From the NCBI RefSeq assembly GCF_051020985.1, contig NC_135003.1, positions 6,503,501 to 6,567,500 of the forward strand: 64,000 nt of DNA, read 5' to 3'. How positions within the stretch are numbered: the stretch's first letter is position 1; each line of letters begins with the position of its first letter. The DNA is from Nomia melanderi (taxonomy: Eukaryota > Arthropoda > Insecta > Hymenoptera > Halictidae). This document shows positions 11,901 through 25,201 of this stretch, piece by piece. The notes under the pieces were generated by a model. The model saw only the letters and a list, made by a program, of their open reading frames with translations. It had not been told where the DNA came from and made no database searches. The translations under genes were made by a program, and so were the position numbers.

Positions 11901-13581
11901 CTCTTAAAAAGGTAAGACGCTTTATCATATCGTATCGTTAATAGTTGTAACGTCAACGAATTAGCATTTTGCGTTTCCTGCTGCGAAATCGTGTTTTTCC
12001 GCTTTCCATTCTGTTTTTGTGGACGCCAGCATTGCACAATGGGCAAAGTCGAAGGGGAAGAAGATACTTCTTGGATGCTAATTAGACAGACGAATTCATT
12101 TTGTGAGGGACAATTTTTTTTGGGTGTCTCCTCTCGTTATTCATCATCAATGGTTTTAGAGTGTCACGTCTGTTTCCTTAATGGGATGCTAGAACCTTGA
12201 GCGTTATTTACTTTGAATGTCGAATGACATTTGTTAGCGGTGTAGAGTTATAAGTAAAATTTTATTATAAGTAAAATTATTTTGTAATGATATGCTAACG
12301 AAAGATACCGAAATGGTTCTTTTTTATTGATTTACGTTGAATATGAATTGTTGTTGAAGATAAGCCAGTAGATAACAAAATACCAGCATAGAAATACTAT
12401 TTCCAGGAACGTTACGCAATCAAAGCTGACTTCTATTCAAATTACTTTTATTCCTGTGCATGTATTCCACCTGGTTCACGAAGGTGGGAAAAACAAGCGC
12501 CGGATAATAATAATTCAAGCATTTAGAACGTCAACACCGCGATGGAAAACGAACGATTAATCTTGAGGACTCGTAATTATGCGGGCAAAATGTATTCACG
12601 GAAAAAGATTTCCCTTCTCGGAATCGCATGGTCTCGTACAACTTCGAGGAAACCAGCGAAGAAACCAGAATCCTCTTCTCGGAAAAAATATAACAATTGC
12701 ATTCGCGGCGATTTAAAATAATATTTAAAGTCTCATTGAGTTTCATGGGGTATTGAATTTAGGATACTCATTTTCAGTAGAAAACATAACGATTACTACA
12801 CCATTTTTACTCTCGCAATAGGACCAGAATGCTGGATGAGAATTTGTTCCGTTATATGTAATAGAAAGTATCACATCCTGCAGGCTTTGTAAAGAGAGGC
12901 ACGGAATTATTTATAATTATCCATCATTAATAGGAGGAATTCCCTGGCTCCGAGTCAACATTCCAAGAATCTTCATCTTGCACATAATATAAGAGTATTG
13001 AGATTCGCAGTCTACAAAATAGGCAATAATAGCAACAGGTGCAATAATATCTTCATTGCATACATTAATTTTGTAAGGAGAAGAAACGTATTGAACTTAA
13101 AAACTAATGTAAAATAAAAGAAGAAGAAAGAAGAGTACAAAGATGAAGATGGCAAATTAAAGATTAACACCAGATCTACCTAGCAATCGAATTGATTTTA
13201 CTCAATTTCCTTGTAGAAATTCTACAAGCACTATTACAGAAATGAAATATAGTAAATGAAAAGTACTATTGAGATTTCGATTGATTTTAGTTTGTGCATT
13301 ACTAAATCAATTTCATCAGTAACTTCTCAGAAAAGTATTCCTGTTGTCTTTTCAACAGTTGTGAAAAAAGCAATCAGGAATCAGTCATTTCTACCTATTT
13401 TATAGTTCTAGTATTAAGGATAGAAGTAGAAAATAAGATGAAATAGAAAGTTCGTGAAACGACGAGAGGATGGGAGTATTGATCCTCCTTTTGTCATAGC
13501 TTCTCAGTTGCAAAAACGGCGATCAGCAATTCGAAATGAGTCCGCCGTGTCTGAACGCTTAATCCAAGTGTCTTTCAGTAA
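11901..13581. other. Intergenic, nothing recognised
   Basis: AT-rich sequence with short open frames only. No gene, RNA gene or well-formed repeat was recognised. Confidence 0.5.
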
Positions 13582-13597
13582 GGCCGGTCGACCGGCC
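13582..13597. repeat. Perfect 16-bp GC-only-flanked palindrome
   Basis: GGCCGGTCGACCGGCC is identical to its own reverse complement. It lies in a GC-rich patch (13.5-13.85 kb). No function can be assigned from sequence. Confidence 0.8.
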
Positions 13598-14549
13598 CCG
13601 AGAGAGTGGCCGAGTGCGCGTCGCTTGTATTTCTGTCCTGAAATTCCGCAGAGGGGGATGTGAATGCCTTCGGCAGCTTTCTTCTTGTCTCCTTCGCGGG
13701 TGTAGTTCACGGGAGCGCCCTTGCAAGGACAGCGGCCTTTTAGGGCTTTCAGGCCTTTCGGGGCGAACGCTTTAACAAACCGAATGGATAACGCTGCGTG
13801 CAGACTCGCTCGAGGAAGTCTGAAGCTGCGTCTCCATTTTCATCTGCTATCTCGCAACGAAACTAAAGCCCGATATACACTTTCTCTTCGCTTCATAAAC
13901 GTGGAAAGATTAAATACTCATTTTCTGTGGCATTTCAGTGTCCTTGGAATAATCCGTTGGAACAGGTTGACGAACAGTTCCTTAAAGAACCGCGTATCGC
14001 TTTCAAAGGAGATCGGTTTGTACCTTTATCTTTTTTTGCCTAGCTAGAAGAACCTACGGTTCGTACTCTGTTCAAGTTTATTCTCATTGATCATCAACAG
14101 TGGAATTATAGCATTAGGTAGATTAAATTAACGACTTCAATACACTGTTTCATTCTTGTCATTCTTTTCCTTTCAAGTGATCCAAAGGAGCCGCAACTTT
14201 TGACGAACCCAACGAGCTCAGTGTCCTCATTGTATCTAAATTACTCGTCTCGTAAGCACTTCGTACAGGAAACTACATCTAGCCATTACATTTAGGTACT
14301 TAGAACATTCTTATATCTCACAAATCTTACAAGTGAAACAAGCAAGGTTTATTGCCAACCTAGAACGCCTATCCAGCACTGAACAGGGCTACCTAAAAAA
14401 ATACTTGAGAAAACCAAAGGATACCAAGGTAATCGATAAAGCGCGACATTGGGGAGGGAAGTATTGTGTCTCTACTCTAGAATTTTAGTTAAAAGCACTT
14501 GCCCTCCCGTGAACACCTAGCCTCATCCACTTGGACTCGCGATCCCACT
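13598..14549. other. Intergenic, nothing recognised
   Basis: A GC-rich patch to about 13.85 kb, then AT-rich sequence. The only sizeable frame (108 codons from 13721) resembles no family I recognise. Confidence 0.45.
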
Positions 14550-15320
14550 CTGGACGCACCCTAACACTGGCAAGTCAAGACAAGTATAGACCTGGAGTCC
14601 TCTCTCTCGTCTCTTTCTCTCGTTTCTCTCCCTTTCCCCCTCCGTCGTCATCTCGCTCTCATCTTCCCCCACCGACTCTATTCTTCCTTCCCCTTTCATT
14701 TAGTTTCCCCCGGTCCCCGTGTCCCTCGATCCTCTCGGAGAGTCAGCCGCAGCCGCCGCCGCCGCCGCCGCCACGTTCGCCCGCTTTTCTTCTTTTCTTT
14801 CGTGGCGTTCTTTCTTTCCCGCTCCTCTGGCTCGCAGGAAACCAGTCGCGATTTTTCACGCGGTGGGAACTAGAAGCCGCTCCCTACTATAAATAGCCTT
14901 CGAGTTCGCTCTCGAGCCACGCTCTCGGCCTCCAACGGCGATGGGAGTAGCTAAAAAGGGGGTAGGCCGCGTCCATGGGCGCCGGACGCGGTCACGTTTT
15001 CACCGGGAGGATTTTTTTGTTGGCCTGGACGGGATGGGACGGGACGATCCTTCTAATTTCGCGTTCCCAGGATGGACGACGCCTGCCCAGTTTCCTTTCC
15101 TTTTTCCGGAACACTGCTGTCCAACTGCTGCCATCTCCGATCCCACGGTGGCAATTTTCACGGGATTCCCAGCAAAACGAAAAAGCGACCGCAGACTCTA
15201 CCCCTATCGTGAAGTCACGGACAGATCGTGATTTCGCCATTTTTTCGCCGCCTCTCGTACGGTTCTTTTGGCCCAGGATAATGGCGCGGCTTCTTCTCGC
15301 CTCTGAATAATTACTAGCCT
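14550..15320 (+). promoter_or_regulatory. Promoter-like island: CT-rich tract, CCG repeat, TATA box
   Basis: From 14.58 to 14.70 kb the plus strand is dominated by CT-rich sequence (GAGA-type on the other strand). This is followed by about seven CCG units at 14751-14772 and a consensus CTATAAATAG with the TATA at 14888-14895. Transcription would start near 14918. An ATG at 14941 opens a 96-codon frame rich in Arg and Gly with no recognisable domain, so I do not call it a gene. The combination looks like a real arthropod core promoter, perhaps for a lncRNA or a distant first exon. Confidence 0.35.
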
Positions 15321-18300
15321 CGCCACGGAACGCCTAAGTAGCTACATTAGGTTCAGGGATGAGGTTCGTCAGGTGACCCCCCTTTGCGCTTGATTAGAAA
15401 GCTCTTGATTGAGACATTGTGGACCTTGGAATTCCGGGATTGGGTTGTGGGATTCTAGCGGATCTAAATGTGAGAAATTATAGAAATTGAACGTGAATTT
15501 TGTAGAAGATTTAACAATTAATGTGGTTTTGCAAGTATGTACTTTTACGGAGTTATTGTTTTTAAATATTAATTTCAGAGAGATTCGTTTTATTGAGAAT
15601 TTTAGAAATTCGAAATTTAATAAAATCTTGGTGAACATTTTATAATGTAACATTTTAAGAATCATTTTCCTTTTTTATCACATTATGTTTAGAATTTCTT
15701 TGATCCTTAAATAGGAGGCTAAATAATCACAGATTATTTAATTTGAAGAATTTATTTTGCTTATAAGATAAATCGGTGGACACCGTTAAATCATTCGAAA
15801 AAAATTGTTCGCCTCCACCCTCGAATAAAAGTTAATCGGCGCCCATGTAAGTCATGACTTTGTACGCACAACAGAGCAAGGGGGTTGAGAGAGAAGCGGG
15901 GAAGGGTGAGAGCGTTGGAATTTTTATGGAAGAAAAAAAGGTCCTGTGTCTGCGACCAATCGAAAGGGCAGTCGTGTAGCGCGAGGATGAGCGCTGAAGA
16001 GAACGATAAATGCAGATAATTTGAAAAAAGAATTATAAATTTCTGCGTAGTTTCTCTACGTGCACAATAACTTCATTGTCGACATTTTTTGAATTCAATT
16101 TTCTAAACGTATTTAAATCGATCGAAACCTTCTCTTCTGAACCTCTTTAAAGAACAAAGAAAAATATTTATATACTGCGGTTTGCAAGAACTAATTCGAG
16201 GCATCCGCTTCGAGTACTAGCTCGATCAGTCCAATGGTTTCGGTGTCATAAGAAAAACTTGTGTCACGTGTTTTTTCGACGGTGTTAACAGCCCGGGAAG
16301 CGGATGGAATTAAGAAGGTTAATAGATCTAGAAAGAAAATCAGAAAAAACTGGAAAAATAGGTACAGATATTGTAGGGTAATTATAGGAGGTGGAGTGGG
16401 GGAATGAAAGAGGATATAGTGGAGGACTGAAAGAGGATACAGTGAGGAAACTGAAGGAGACGGGGTAGATCGTTGAAGAAGATTAAATAAGGAAATCGTG
16501 GAAAATGAAGCGGTAAAATTAAAAGGGGAAGAGAATCCTAGCAAAAGAAACGGAATAAAGGAATCATAAAAGCCGAAGTAGGCTAGTTAATAAATGCGGA
16601 ATGAAAAATATCTAAACGGTCCGAAACGTGCACCTGTAATCTGGAAACATGGAATCTGCCAATCTAAAACCTGTTCGCGTCGAACGATTAAGATTTTACA
16701 AGCTGTCTACTAAAATAAAATACTGTATTATGGAATATCTTAAGAAACGTGGTACTCTTGTCTCTGCCACGGTTAATCGCGCACAGACCACACCCCCCAG
16801 GATCTTCTCGACCAATGCCGCCCACGTGAACCGTCACGACTGCCCTTTTGTTCGACGTCCTGTACAAAACATTAAACAGAAGTGTACACCAATGCGTGTT
16901 CGATTAGCGACAATTAAGATCCCGATACGTCGTTCGTCAGGCTATTGATCCTCAATCGGCTTAACTAGTAATCGGTTAAACTACCAATTGCCCGGTGTCT
17001 TATTGGTTTAATATTCGTTATCGTTTTCTACGACGTTGTCGGCGCTACTATGTTCGCGCTGACCGTTGGGGTCCATTTAGAATTACACAGGAAAATCGTT
17101 GTTGAGAGATTTCTTAAAGATATAATGACAGACACTTGGCTCTGATTAATGAATTTATGTCTTACTCTGTGGGTCTTTTAGGCTTGACGTCAAAATCTAT
17201 TGCTCGAACGTCCACGGTTTCGTAACAGTAATATTGATTATTATTATGATTCTATTGTGTACAGTGATAAACACGTGAACACTTAATTGGTCGCTTGATG
17301 ACCTGACCGTGACTTTTTGATACTTGACCTCTTAATGGATGACCTATCAAATCTTCGGTTTTTCAATGTCTGATCTATCAAGTTCTTGATTTTTTAATAT
17401 CCGATATATCAATTTTTGGGTCAATCGATGCTTATTTCATCGATTCCTAATTTTGTTGACCTTCAATATCTGACCTAGCGTAATTTAAATCTTTAGTCTC
17501 TATAAATGTCCAACATTTATAATTAATGAGTATCTCACAAAGAAAAATTAAATAATGTTTCCAAAGCGTGGGTCAAATTGGACCCGGGCATCGCTAACCA
17601 ATAAATCTCGATATTCGAACCCTATCCCGACGGGAGAATTTTTCGCATCGAAACCCCGCGTTCTCCGGCACCACTGGACGCGACCAGTGTCGGCGGCGTG
17701 GTCAATTAAGTTGCAACAAGTAGACTCGGCTTGCCGGCGTGAAATTACTTTAGAACGCGGTTGCATAGTCCGCGGATTATTTTTGTATCGCGTTTGCCGC
17801 GATTCAACGCTCCGGGATGGCGTTTCAGGAATCTCCTCGGAGACCCTTGGAGACACTTATAGACAAGGAATAGTTGGGGTTCTTAATTAAATATAAGTAG
17901 GCTGATCAAGATAGTTGGGATTCGGTTACACACGAGCAAACCTTGGGTCTCCGTGGACTGTGACCCAGCTACTGTAATACTTACGTTTATCATCAGCTAT
18001 TCTTTCCACAAGTTTCACAAAGTACTAATACATATTTCATTCATTTGTATATTATTAAAAGAACAGTTTGACATTTCAACTACATCTTAACTAAGTCTCA
18101 ATTAGATCTCATTAAATCTCAACAAAATATTCAAAACGCCAACAAAATTTCCACAATGAATTCCACAGTAAAAGAAATACAAACTACAAATTCTGTCACG
18201 AAACCAACCAAAAATTCTATGGAAAACCACAAACGTTTCACCACAAAAATCACAAAAATTACAAAATCTTCGCATTCTCTATCCTCAAGCTCATGTGTAT

Positions 18301-18785
18301 CGATCAAACTTCCAAAGGATGTCCTCGCGAGCCTCCTCTCTCAGAGCAAGAAACAACGAGAACCGAGAGAGGGATGAAACGAGGAGAAAAGGAAAGGAAG
18401 GAAAAAAGGTACATAAAGAAAGAAAGAAACGCAAACGCGAAGTATCGCGAGGATCGCGGTAGGAACGATAAAGTTACGATTTGCGGGGCAATCAATGCGT
18501 GGAAACCGGTCGGCGCCGCGGGATTCATGATTTTCGAATCAATTTGCGCTCGCCGAGGAAATGCACCTGTATGCGCATGCCGGCGTCTCCCTTTCACGTC
18601 TTACCGGCTGCCTTCGGCTTACGTGAACGTTGCGCAGACTTGTATGTGTGCGCGCGCGAGCGCTCGCTATTTATAGATAAGCGTAAAGCTGATTATTTCT
18701 TTCACGGATACCCCGACTGGCCCGACTATGCCGACTTCCACTCTAGACGCTTATAATGGGAGAACCGTAAACCGTGCGAGAGCAA
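15321..18785. other. Intergenic with GC-rich patches, no gene supported
   Basis: AT-rich DNA with GC-richer patches at 16.6-17.0, 17.55-17.9 and 18.3-18.75 kb. The patches are open on both strands at once (for example 17548-17890), which reflects composition and not coding. On the minus strand a CTATAAATAG motif lies at about 18668-18677, next to a CG-alternating stretch, and could be a weak core promoter. No protein family was recognised. Confidence 0.45.
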
Positions 18786-18831
18786 CAGAGAGAAAGAGTG
18801 AGAGAGGGAGAGAGAGGGAGAGAGAGAGTAT
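18786..18831. repeat. GA-rich simple repeat
   Basis: About 45 bp of imperfect (GA)n/(GAGG) sequence on the plus strand. Confidence 0.9.
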
Positions 18832-19728
18832 GAGGGACAGAATAGGTGGTAATTGTTGGAGGAGACAGGCTGGGGGTTGGAATACGCGAAGAATCTTCGT
18901 CGTTTTGAACCACTGTTTTGTCTGTTAACCCTTTAAGAAAGAATTTTTGGGGGAATTATTTTGAAAAGGAGAAACATGTGATGGTTGCCTTTATAAAATG
19001 TTTTTTTCTTTGTTGTTCGATATTATTGAATTTTATAATGTTTATGCAAAAGTATTGATTATATAGTATTGTATTTTAATATAATATGTAATCATATAGT
19101 TAATTTACATTAATTATTAGTAATGATAAACTCACTCAAGGGGCAACTTGTTAACTTCGCCGAATAAGATTGTTCACGGATAGGGTGACCAGATGTTCTG
19201 ATTTTTTGGCAATAGTTTCTATTTCTAGTTCGACGCCCCAATGACCCCAAGATGTATTTTTGGGTCTATTGTGGCGTTCTCGTTTTCAAATATTTATTCA
19301 TATATTCAGTCAAATTTTTAACTGCATGTCGTTGCTTTATGGTATCGTTACGATTGAGAACTAGTTTGATAAGGGGAATGCAAATAACACACACGCGTCG
19401 CTTCTTCGTAACGTGATACCGCGAAGTAGTCGGAGAACGCGTTTCTTGATACAGGGATCGCCTTATCAGATCTAATCTAAACAATTGTCGGATTAAATGA
19501 ATCATCGTGAGTCGAGGTATACGGTGTATGATTTAGCGAGGGCTGAATGATTCTATGAAGAATTAACTGGGGTAGTAGGGAATTGAAAATTGAAGAAAAA
19601 GTAGAAGAAAGTTGTGAAAAGTATTTTTTTAAATAAAAAAATAAATCTAGGCATATTGGACCTTAACTTTTAACAAACACGTACTTCAAAGTATCTTCGA
19701 AACATAAAGATCTTTTGCCTGACCCTCA
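18832..19728. other. Intergenic, nothing recognised
   Basis: AT-rich. A lone TTAACCCTTT end at 18925 may be a relic of the same miniature element family, but no convincing partner end was found near 19150. Confidence 0.4.
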
Positions 19729-19953
19729 TTAACCCTTTGAATTTCAAATACTTCTTCATTTATACATTGATTTTCTTCCACATTTCCTTAAAGTATTTTA
19801 TTTAAAACTCACTGATCAAAATCAACACAAACAGTTTTTTCTATCAATCGCATTTAAACTAACACTTCAAAGATACCAAGTATTCCTCAAAACTTACGAA
19901 TACCCGCGAATAATTATAACTCACGCTTGAGACAAAGGAGTGCAAAGGGTTAA
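19729..19953. mobile_element. piggyBac-like miniature element (MITE), 225 bp
   Basis: The left end is TTAACCCTTTGAATTTC. The reverse-complemented right end is TTAACCCTTTGCACTCC. The right end matches the right end of the element inside Mcm3 intron 4 over TTAACCCTTTGCACTC (16 bp), so the two are copies of one family. The interior is AT-rich and non-coding. Confidence 0.55.
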
Positions 19954-22737
19954 TTCATTCAGGGGAGATTCCAGTGTGTCCCCAAAATGGAAATCGTTGC
20001 CCAGGACGTATCCCGATGATCTCGAAAAACGAGATCATCGAAGATCACAGTTAAAATCAGAATATTCCAAGGCCTCCGCTTCATTCCCGAAGAATTGGGG
20101 CAACTATCGGAGCATCCGATTATAGTCGCATAATATGCAATTACCTGTTTCTTTTAAATATCGACTCTTCTTCGACGTCGTCGATCGACGAAAAGTGGGA
20201 AGCGGAGAGGGAAGGAAAGTATTATAGTTCTTAATACGGTGGGGACATGGTATACCAGCGCCGTTTCATTTTGTGCCCGTTAATGTTTTTCCTCGAACGA
20301 ACCTGTTGGAAATTACATCTCTTCGACCTCCTTTGTACTCGTCCTTCAAAGACGAAGAGAAAGAACGTCGGGTCGACGCAGGGGAACGCTGCGAGTGGAA
20401 GGGGTTGGGGAACGAAGGAGGGTACCTTAGATGAGCCGAGAATTGTAATTTACAAGATCTCCTCGTCCTCCTTGTTTTTCCACGCATGAATAATTTACGG
20501 TCTCTTCCACTTTCGCGATCGATTTATTTGTTTTCCTCGCGGGATCGCGTGTCCCTATCGATCGAGGATCGAATCGGGTTCGTCACAATCGATTCCATGG
20601 GTCTAATTGCCCGGGGAACCACGGGTCTGCCTCCCTCGCTGTGCCCTGTTCTGAGCTACCAACGAAATGGGCGATCGATCGAGAAAAACAGTTCCTTGAA
20701 TTTCTTGTTGGAATCTGAGATTTTACAATTTTTCTGGGTTTCTTCGTTGATGGTTTTGAATGTTATTCGGGAGATGTTTGTTAAGCGTTGTTGGTAATTA
20801 GAAAACTAGATGAGGTAGAAATATTTTTAGTGATTTCTTATGTGATGGAATTGTAAATTTATGTTCACAAATGAGAGTGAGTCGATGTTTTGTTGTAAGA
20901 GGTCAGATGAAATGTTGCACCTTTAAATTTCTAGTAAACGCATAAGGAAACAGTTTAACCCCTTTTAACCCAGCGTAATATTATAGTTTACACTATCTTA
21001 CTATTTCAATAGTTGACGAAATATTAAAACTGTGGCGGGCAACTATAAATAGACCTTTGCTTTGAACTTATTTTTATCACAAAAGTATTAGGTACCGGAA
21101 AAAGTTCTCTTGTTAGTAATGAATTAAGGTCCAATTTTCATTAGTATTTCACTAGTTTAATGAATACAATTGATATTAGCAGCAAGTTATGTGTGTGCCG
21201 TATAAAATAAAATGAAATTATTTTACAAAACTGTTTCCTGTGTTTAAATTGTGATTTAAGAACTCGTACGAACTTTTACTGGTACCTAATAGTATACTAC
21301 CACTATTTTATTCGAAATAATGTCGTTACCGATAGTGCATTGAATGGCGGTTCATTGTTTTCAGATAACTGAACGTAATTCTTTATAGAAATCAAATCCT
21401 AAGAATTTAATAATTAGTTTTTACGCATCATCAAATTACATTTTGGTTAACCGTGTCTCACGCGTTCACGGTCCGCAGAAAAGCAAGCGCGAACGATGAT
21501 TCTGATCGCGTTGTGGGCCCCAGGCTACTCGTAAATATTCGCGGGGCCCCGTAGATCGTTCTCGAAGGAAGGTGGAAGGGTCCAGGGCCCGGGGCCACAT
21601 TCTCCGGCGGTCCTAAACCTCCCGAAACAGCCTTAAGACCCAGTTAGAGCACGCGACAAGCGGACGTGGCTTGGTATGCTGCGGGTCCGCGACCTGCCAT
21701 TATTTATTCTGTCATTGTAGCGCATGCCATGCGCGAATTAATCCTTGAAAAAAGAGCAGTACAACGTTGGAATGATTAAAAGTATCCTTTTAACTCTTTT
21801 TTTTCTCGCCATCGCATTGGAGATTTTGTATTTTTCTTTTGCAAAAGGGACATGTTGTTATTATTGTTTTTGTCATTTTATTTATAAAATTTTTTTGTTA
21901 AATATGTTACATTTTGTTTAATTTTTTTAATATTTTCGAGTTTTACTAATTTTGATTGAAATTTGCGATTGAGATCTAGAAGGTGGTTAAACAATAACAG
22001 CAACTCCTTATACCCTTCACAGTGGAAGGGTCGAAACCTTGGAATATATGTAACGTTGTCAGGTACAATGGCTATACAATTATTACATATTATTTATTTT
22101 TTTATGCTCAATTTGTCGTTCCTGTTTTCCATTGTTTTCTTTTCTGTTTGTTTACCATGTATTGCCGAGTCTTATTGGGTTTTAGTAACGATAACAGCGT
22201 TGTCTTTGCAGCACAAAACAGAAGGAAATACTTGGAATTCAAAATGAAGATTTGGAGGGGCAGCGGTTCTCAACTTATTTTGATCCTTGAACCCTTTATA
22301 TCTTGACACAAAAATGTTATCTTTCCCGATGGCATATCAATGATTGTCGCTTTGGTGCCCCTTTCTGCGTCAATTTACTAGGACCCTCGGGTCCCTCTCA
22401 AACGGAGAATGTCTGCCTCACCAAAATAAGAATAAGGTAAACATCTAACATGACAGACGCAAAAAGCGTAGAGGGGAAAAAACGTAAATCAATTAGCAAA
22501 CGTATAAGTTAAAAGAAATACCGCGAGATAAACGCGCGCAACGGTGAAGATCATCGGGTAAGTACTGTCATTAAACCTAACCAAGGTTTAAGGCTGTATC
22601 CCAGTGAGTTTTTAACCGTTATAAAAGTCGGTAAGCTTTACGATCGCAAAATGAATTCACGCTCGTCTAGATACAGTACATTAAAGACAGTGTTGTTACG
22701 CCGGTCATCTGATAAACTGGCCCTGCATCATCAACGT
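19954..22737. other. Intergenic, no gene supported
   Basis: A mix of AT-rich DNA and a GC-rich patch at 21.45-21.75 kb. A TTAACCCC motif at about 20955 lacks a partner. Open frames stay near 100 codons or below and resemble nothing I know. Confidence 0.45.
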
Positions 22738-22915
22738 TGTCTTCGTCGTCATCATCATCATCATCATTATTGTCATTCTCATCCACATCATCGCTACCGT
22801 CATCTTCATTATCATCAATATCACCTCTACTGCCATCTTCATTATCATCATCATCATCAACATCAATATCATTACCACTGTCATCATCATTATCATCATC
22901 ATCGCTCTCTTCTTC
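22738..22915. repeat. Degenerate (CAT)n trinucleotide repeat
   Basis: About 178 bp of imperfect CAT/TCA/ATC units interrupted by TTAT, GTCAT and CACC variants. It produces spurious open frames on both strands (poly-His, poly-Ser, poly-Met/Ile), none of which is a gene. Confidence 0.9.
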
Positions 22916-24812
22916 TCCGATCCTCCTGCCCTTTCGGCGTCGCCACCATGACCGATCGTCGTCATTAGACTCCGTTATTATTAGATCCGTTAGAATAATC
23001 CGTTGAAACGGACCTCATCAACGCACACAACTAATCGCTCCTGTAATTTCCTCGGCGATCCTTCGAAGACGGGATTATTGCTGGCGCCTGGCGCATTTGC
23101 CAGCCGATGGGATTCCACAGGACTTTTTCCGTGCAAGGAAACAGCGATACTATATTTAGTGCCGTGTATGCGAAGAGCGGCCTGTCGGCACGCCTGTTTC
23201 CATCGGTGAATGAAGAGACCATTAACCCGTCTGATAGCGGAGCCGGGCCAATTGTAATTAAGCCCGCAGTTTTTACCATTTCGATCAACGTGCCGATGTT
23301 CAATCCTTGACTCATTTCTAAGCTCGTTTAGAAAGATTTCCGAAACCCTGTTGAAAATTAATTTTTTTCACTGCAGCTGATCAGGCTTAATGCTAGGTTT
23401 ATGGACATTTACTGTACAGTTTATTCTAGTCTTAGTGAGATTGTTGTTGGTTCATTTAGACTTTGGAAATTAGAGGTTCAAAGGTACACAATTAAAATAC
23501 ACATTTGTGTTATTGCCTCAATAAAAATGAACAGAAGCATTCCGTAAACCTAGTGTTAAAGTAATCAGTTGCCCACCCCTTTCCGATCATTCCAGGTTTT
23601 GTCCTTGACGATAGTTCTATCAATTATCTTTTTTTGTCGGAAAAGACTTTTCATAGATTAAATTGCAGATTCAGCGAATTTCAATTTACATAGATTATTT
23701 TATCAAAGCTTTAACAAGGTAGAAACTCTTCCGTTTATTAGATGTCCTGCTTAAACAAATAAGTCACAGCTCAGACAAAAGTCTATCTAAAGATAAAGTA
23801 GCAAAAAACAAAACAGAATGAAAACTGGTAACAATATCTTCGTAATACACATTACATCCATTAACAAACAATAATAGTAAAATGATCTTAAGAAACTTAC
23901 GTAAAAGAAAAGAAACATTTGAAAACTCGAAAACCGTGATAAACGAAGACTTAATAAAGTAAGCAAAAACGTAGAAGAAAACACGACGCAAAAAGAAATG
24001 AGATGAAGGTGAGCGCGAACGAGGTTCAATGGGCGGTCGTCAAGCCGAACTCGTCGTATTATAATAACTATAACAATATCGAATAGATGTGGAACGCGCA
24101 AACAGGAGGAAAAGGTAGCCAAGCATCGCGTTGCGTTGTGGAAGATGGTGGTTAGCGAGTTTGCCGCGCGATAAACGGCTAATTCAACCCCGCGGTCGGC
24201 CAGGTGAATCCCGGCGCCACGCCATGTCTGAACCTCCTCGGTTCGATCCGTCAGGGAGCAACAGGTTTGCCCGGACACCCGAAGGGAAGAAACGGCGGGA
24301 GACAGCGAGGAACAGTAAGAAATCTTTGGCCACGACCGTGCCCGGCCGGTATTCGAGGCACCCGTTTAGGATGACCGTGGGTTAGCTGGGGGTAGGAGGA
24401 CTCAGTGGTGGGAGCCGCGCTGATGCTGATGACCGTGACGGAAAACCAGGGGCCAACGACTTCAGCCGCGACCCGGGAACATTTAGAAAAGCGTGCCGGC
24501 ATGTTTATCGTAACTACAACACGTGGTGCGGCCATGGAAAATGGACCAGAATACTTGGCATTCGTAATAGACGATCATAGAGTACCCACAATAGTCCGAC
24601 TGATAGATCACAGATAATTGGCCTTAACTTCTTCAAGGATACCGCTTATGCTTTCATTTTTGAAGTTTGACAACCATGTATATGGATACTTTCATTCTTT
24701 TCTTTGTTTAATCTTTTGCCATATTGTTTTCTTCGCGTCTAAGTTGAACCAATTGTACTATGAATAATTTGCGACAAATGTTAAGAAACGTCTCATTTAT
24801 TGTAAGTATATA
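22916..24812. other. Intergenic, no gene supported
   Basis: GC-rich patches at 22.9-23.3 and 24.0-24.6 kb separated by AT-rich DNA. A 163-codon frame on the minus strand (23787-24278) begins with GTG and is dominated by Phe/Leu/Ser. It was judged non-coding. Confidence 0.45.
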
Positions 24813-25201
24813 TTAACTCCTTGCTTTATGATTTCTTTCAGAACTGTACTTGAGAAAAGTACGTTAACAATTTATTAGAAAGGGAAAAGAGTTTAGTACT
24901 TATTTTATTCGTTATATGTACTGCAGACGTTAACGATTGATAATAGAAAAGAAATGTTTAACTTATATTTAAGGAAAGTAAATAACATTTTGATTTGGAA
25001 AATTTAGTTTAAAATTTTCATCGCGTGTTTGGCACAATATCACATGGCAAAGGGTTAACATTGAAGGTGAAATATTGAAAATAGCAAAACAGTCTTTCAC
25101 ATAGTACAGATATATGTGTTATAAAAAAACATTGATTTTTAATCAATTAATCTAGAAATTTTCGCACGAGTCTCACTCGTCATTATAGGGCAAGGGGTTA
25201 A
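24813..25201. mobile_element. Possible nested TTAA-ended miniature elements
   Basis: The left end TTAACTCCTTGCTTTATGAT matches the reverse-complemented right end TTAACCCCTTGCCCTATAAT at about 16 of 20 positions. Another right-type end (CAAAGGGTTAA) lies inside at 25048-25058. This could be one degraded element with a second inserted in it. Boundaries are uncertain. Confidence 0.3.

Noticed and set aside
14941..15231. 96-codon ATG frame just downstream of the 14.9-kb TATA box
   Set aside because: Low-complexity Arg/Gly/Pro composition, overlapping frames equally open, no family. Kept only as part of the promoter candidate.
17548..17890. Two opposing frames of over 100 codons
   Set aside because: Simultaneous openness on both strands in a GC-rich patch is a composition effect. 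No homology recognised.
22651..23006. Histidine-, serine- and methionine-rich open frames on both strands
   Set aside because: They are translations of the degenerate (CAT)n repeat in different frames.
24238..24255. tRNA B-box-like GGTTCGATCC
   Set aside because: The flanking bases cannot form a T stem and no acceptor or D arm was found.
23787..24278. 163-codon hydrophobic frame on the minus strand
   Set aside because: It begins with GTG, is biased to Phe/Leu/Ser by composition, has no domain, and the overlapping plus strand is equally open.
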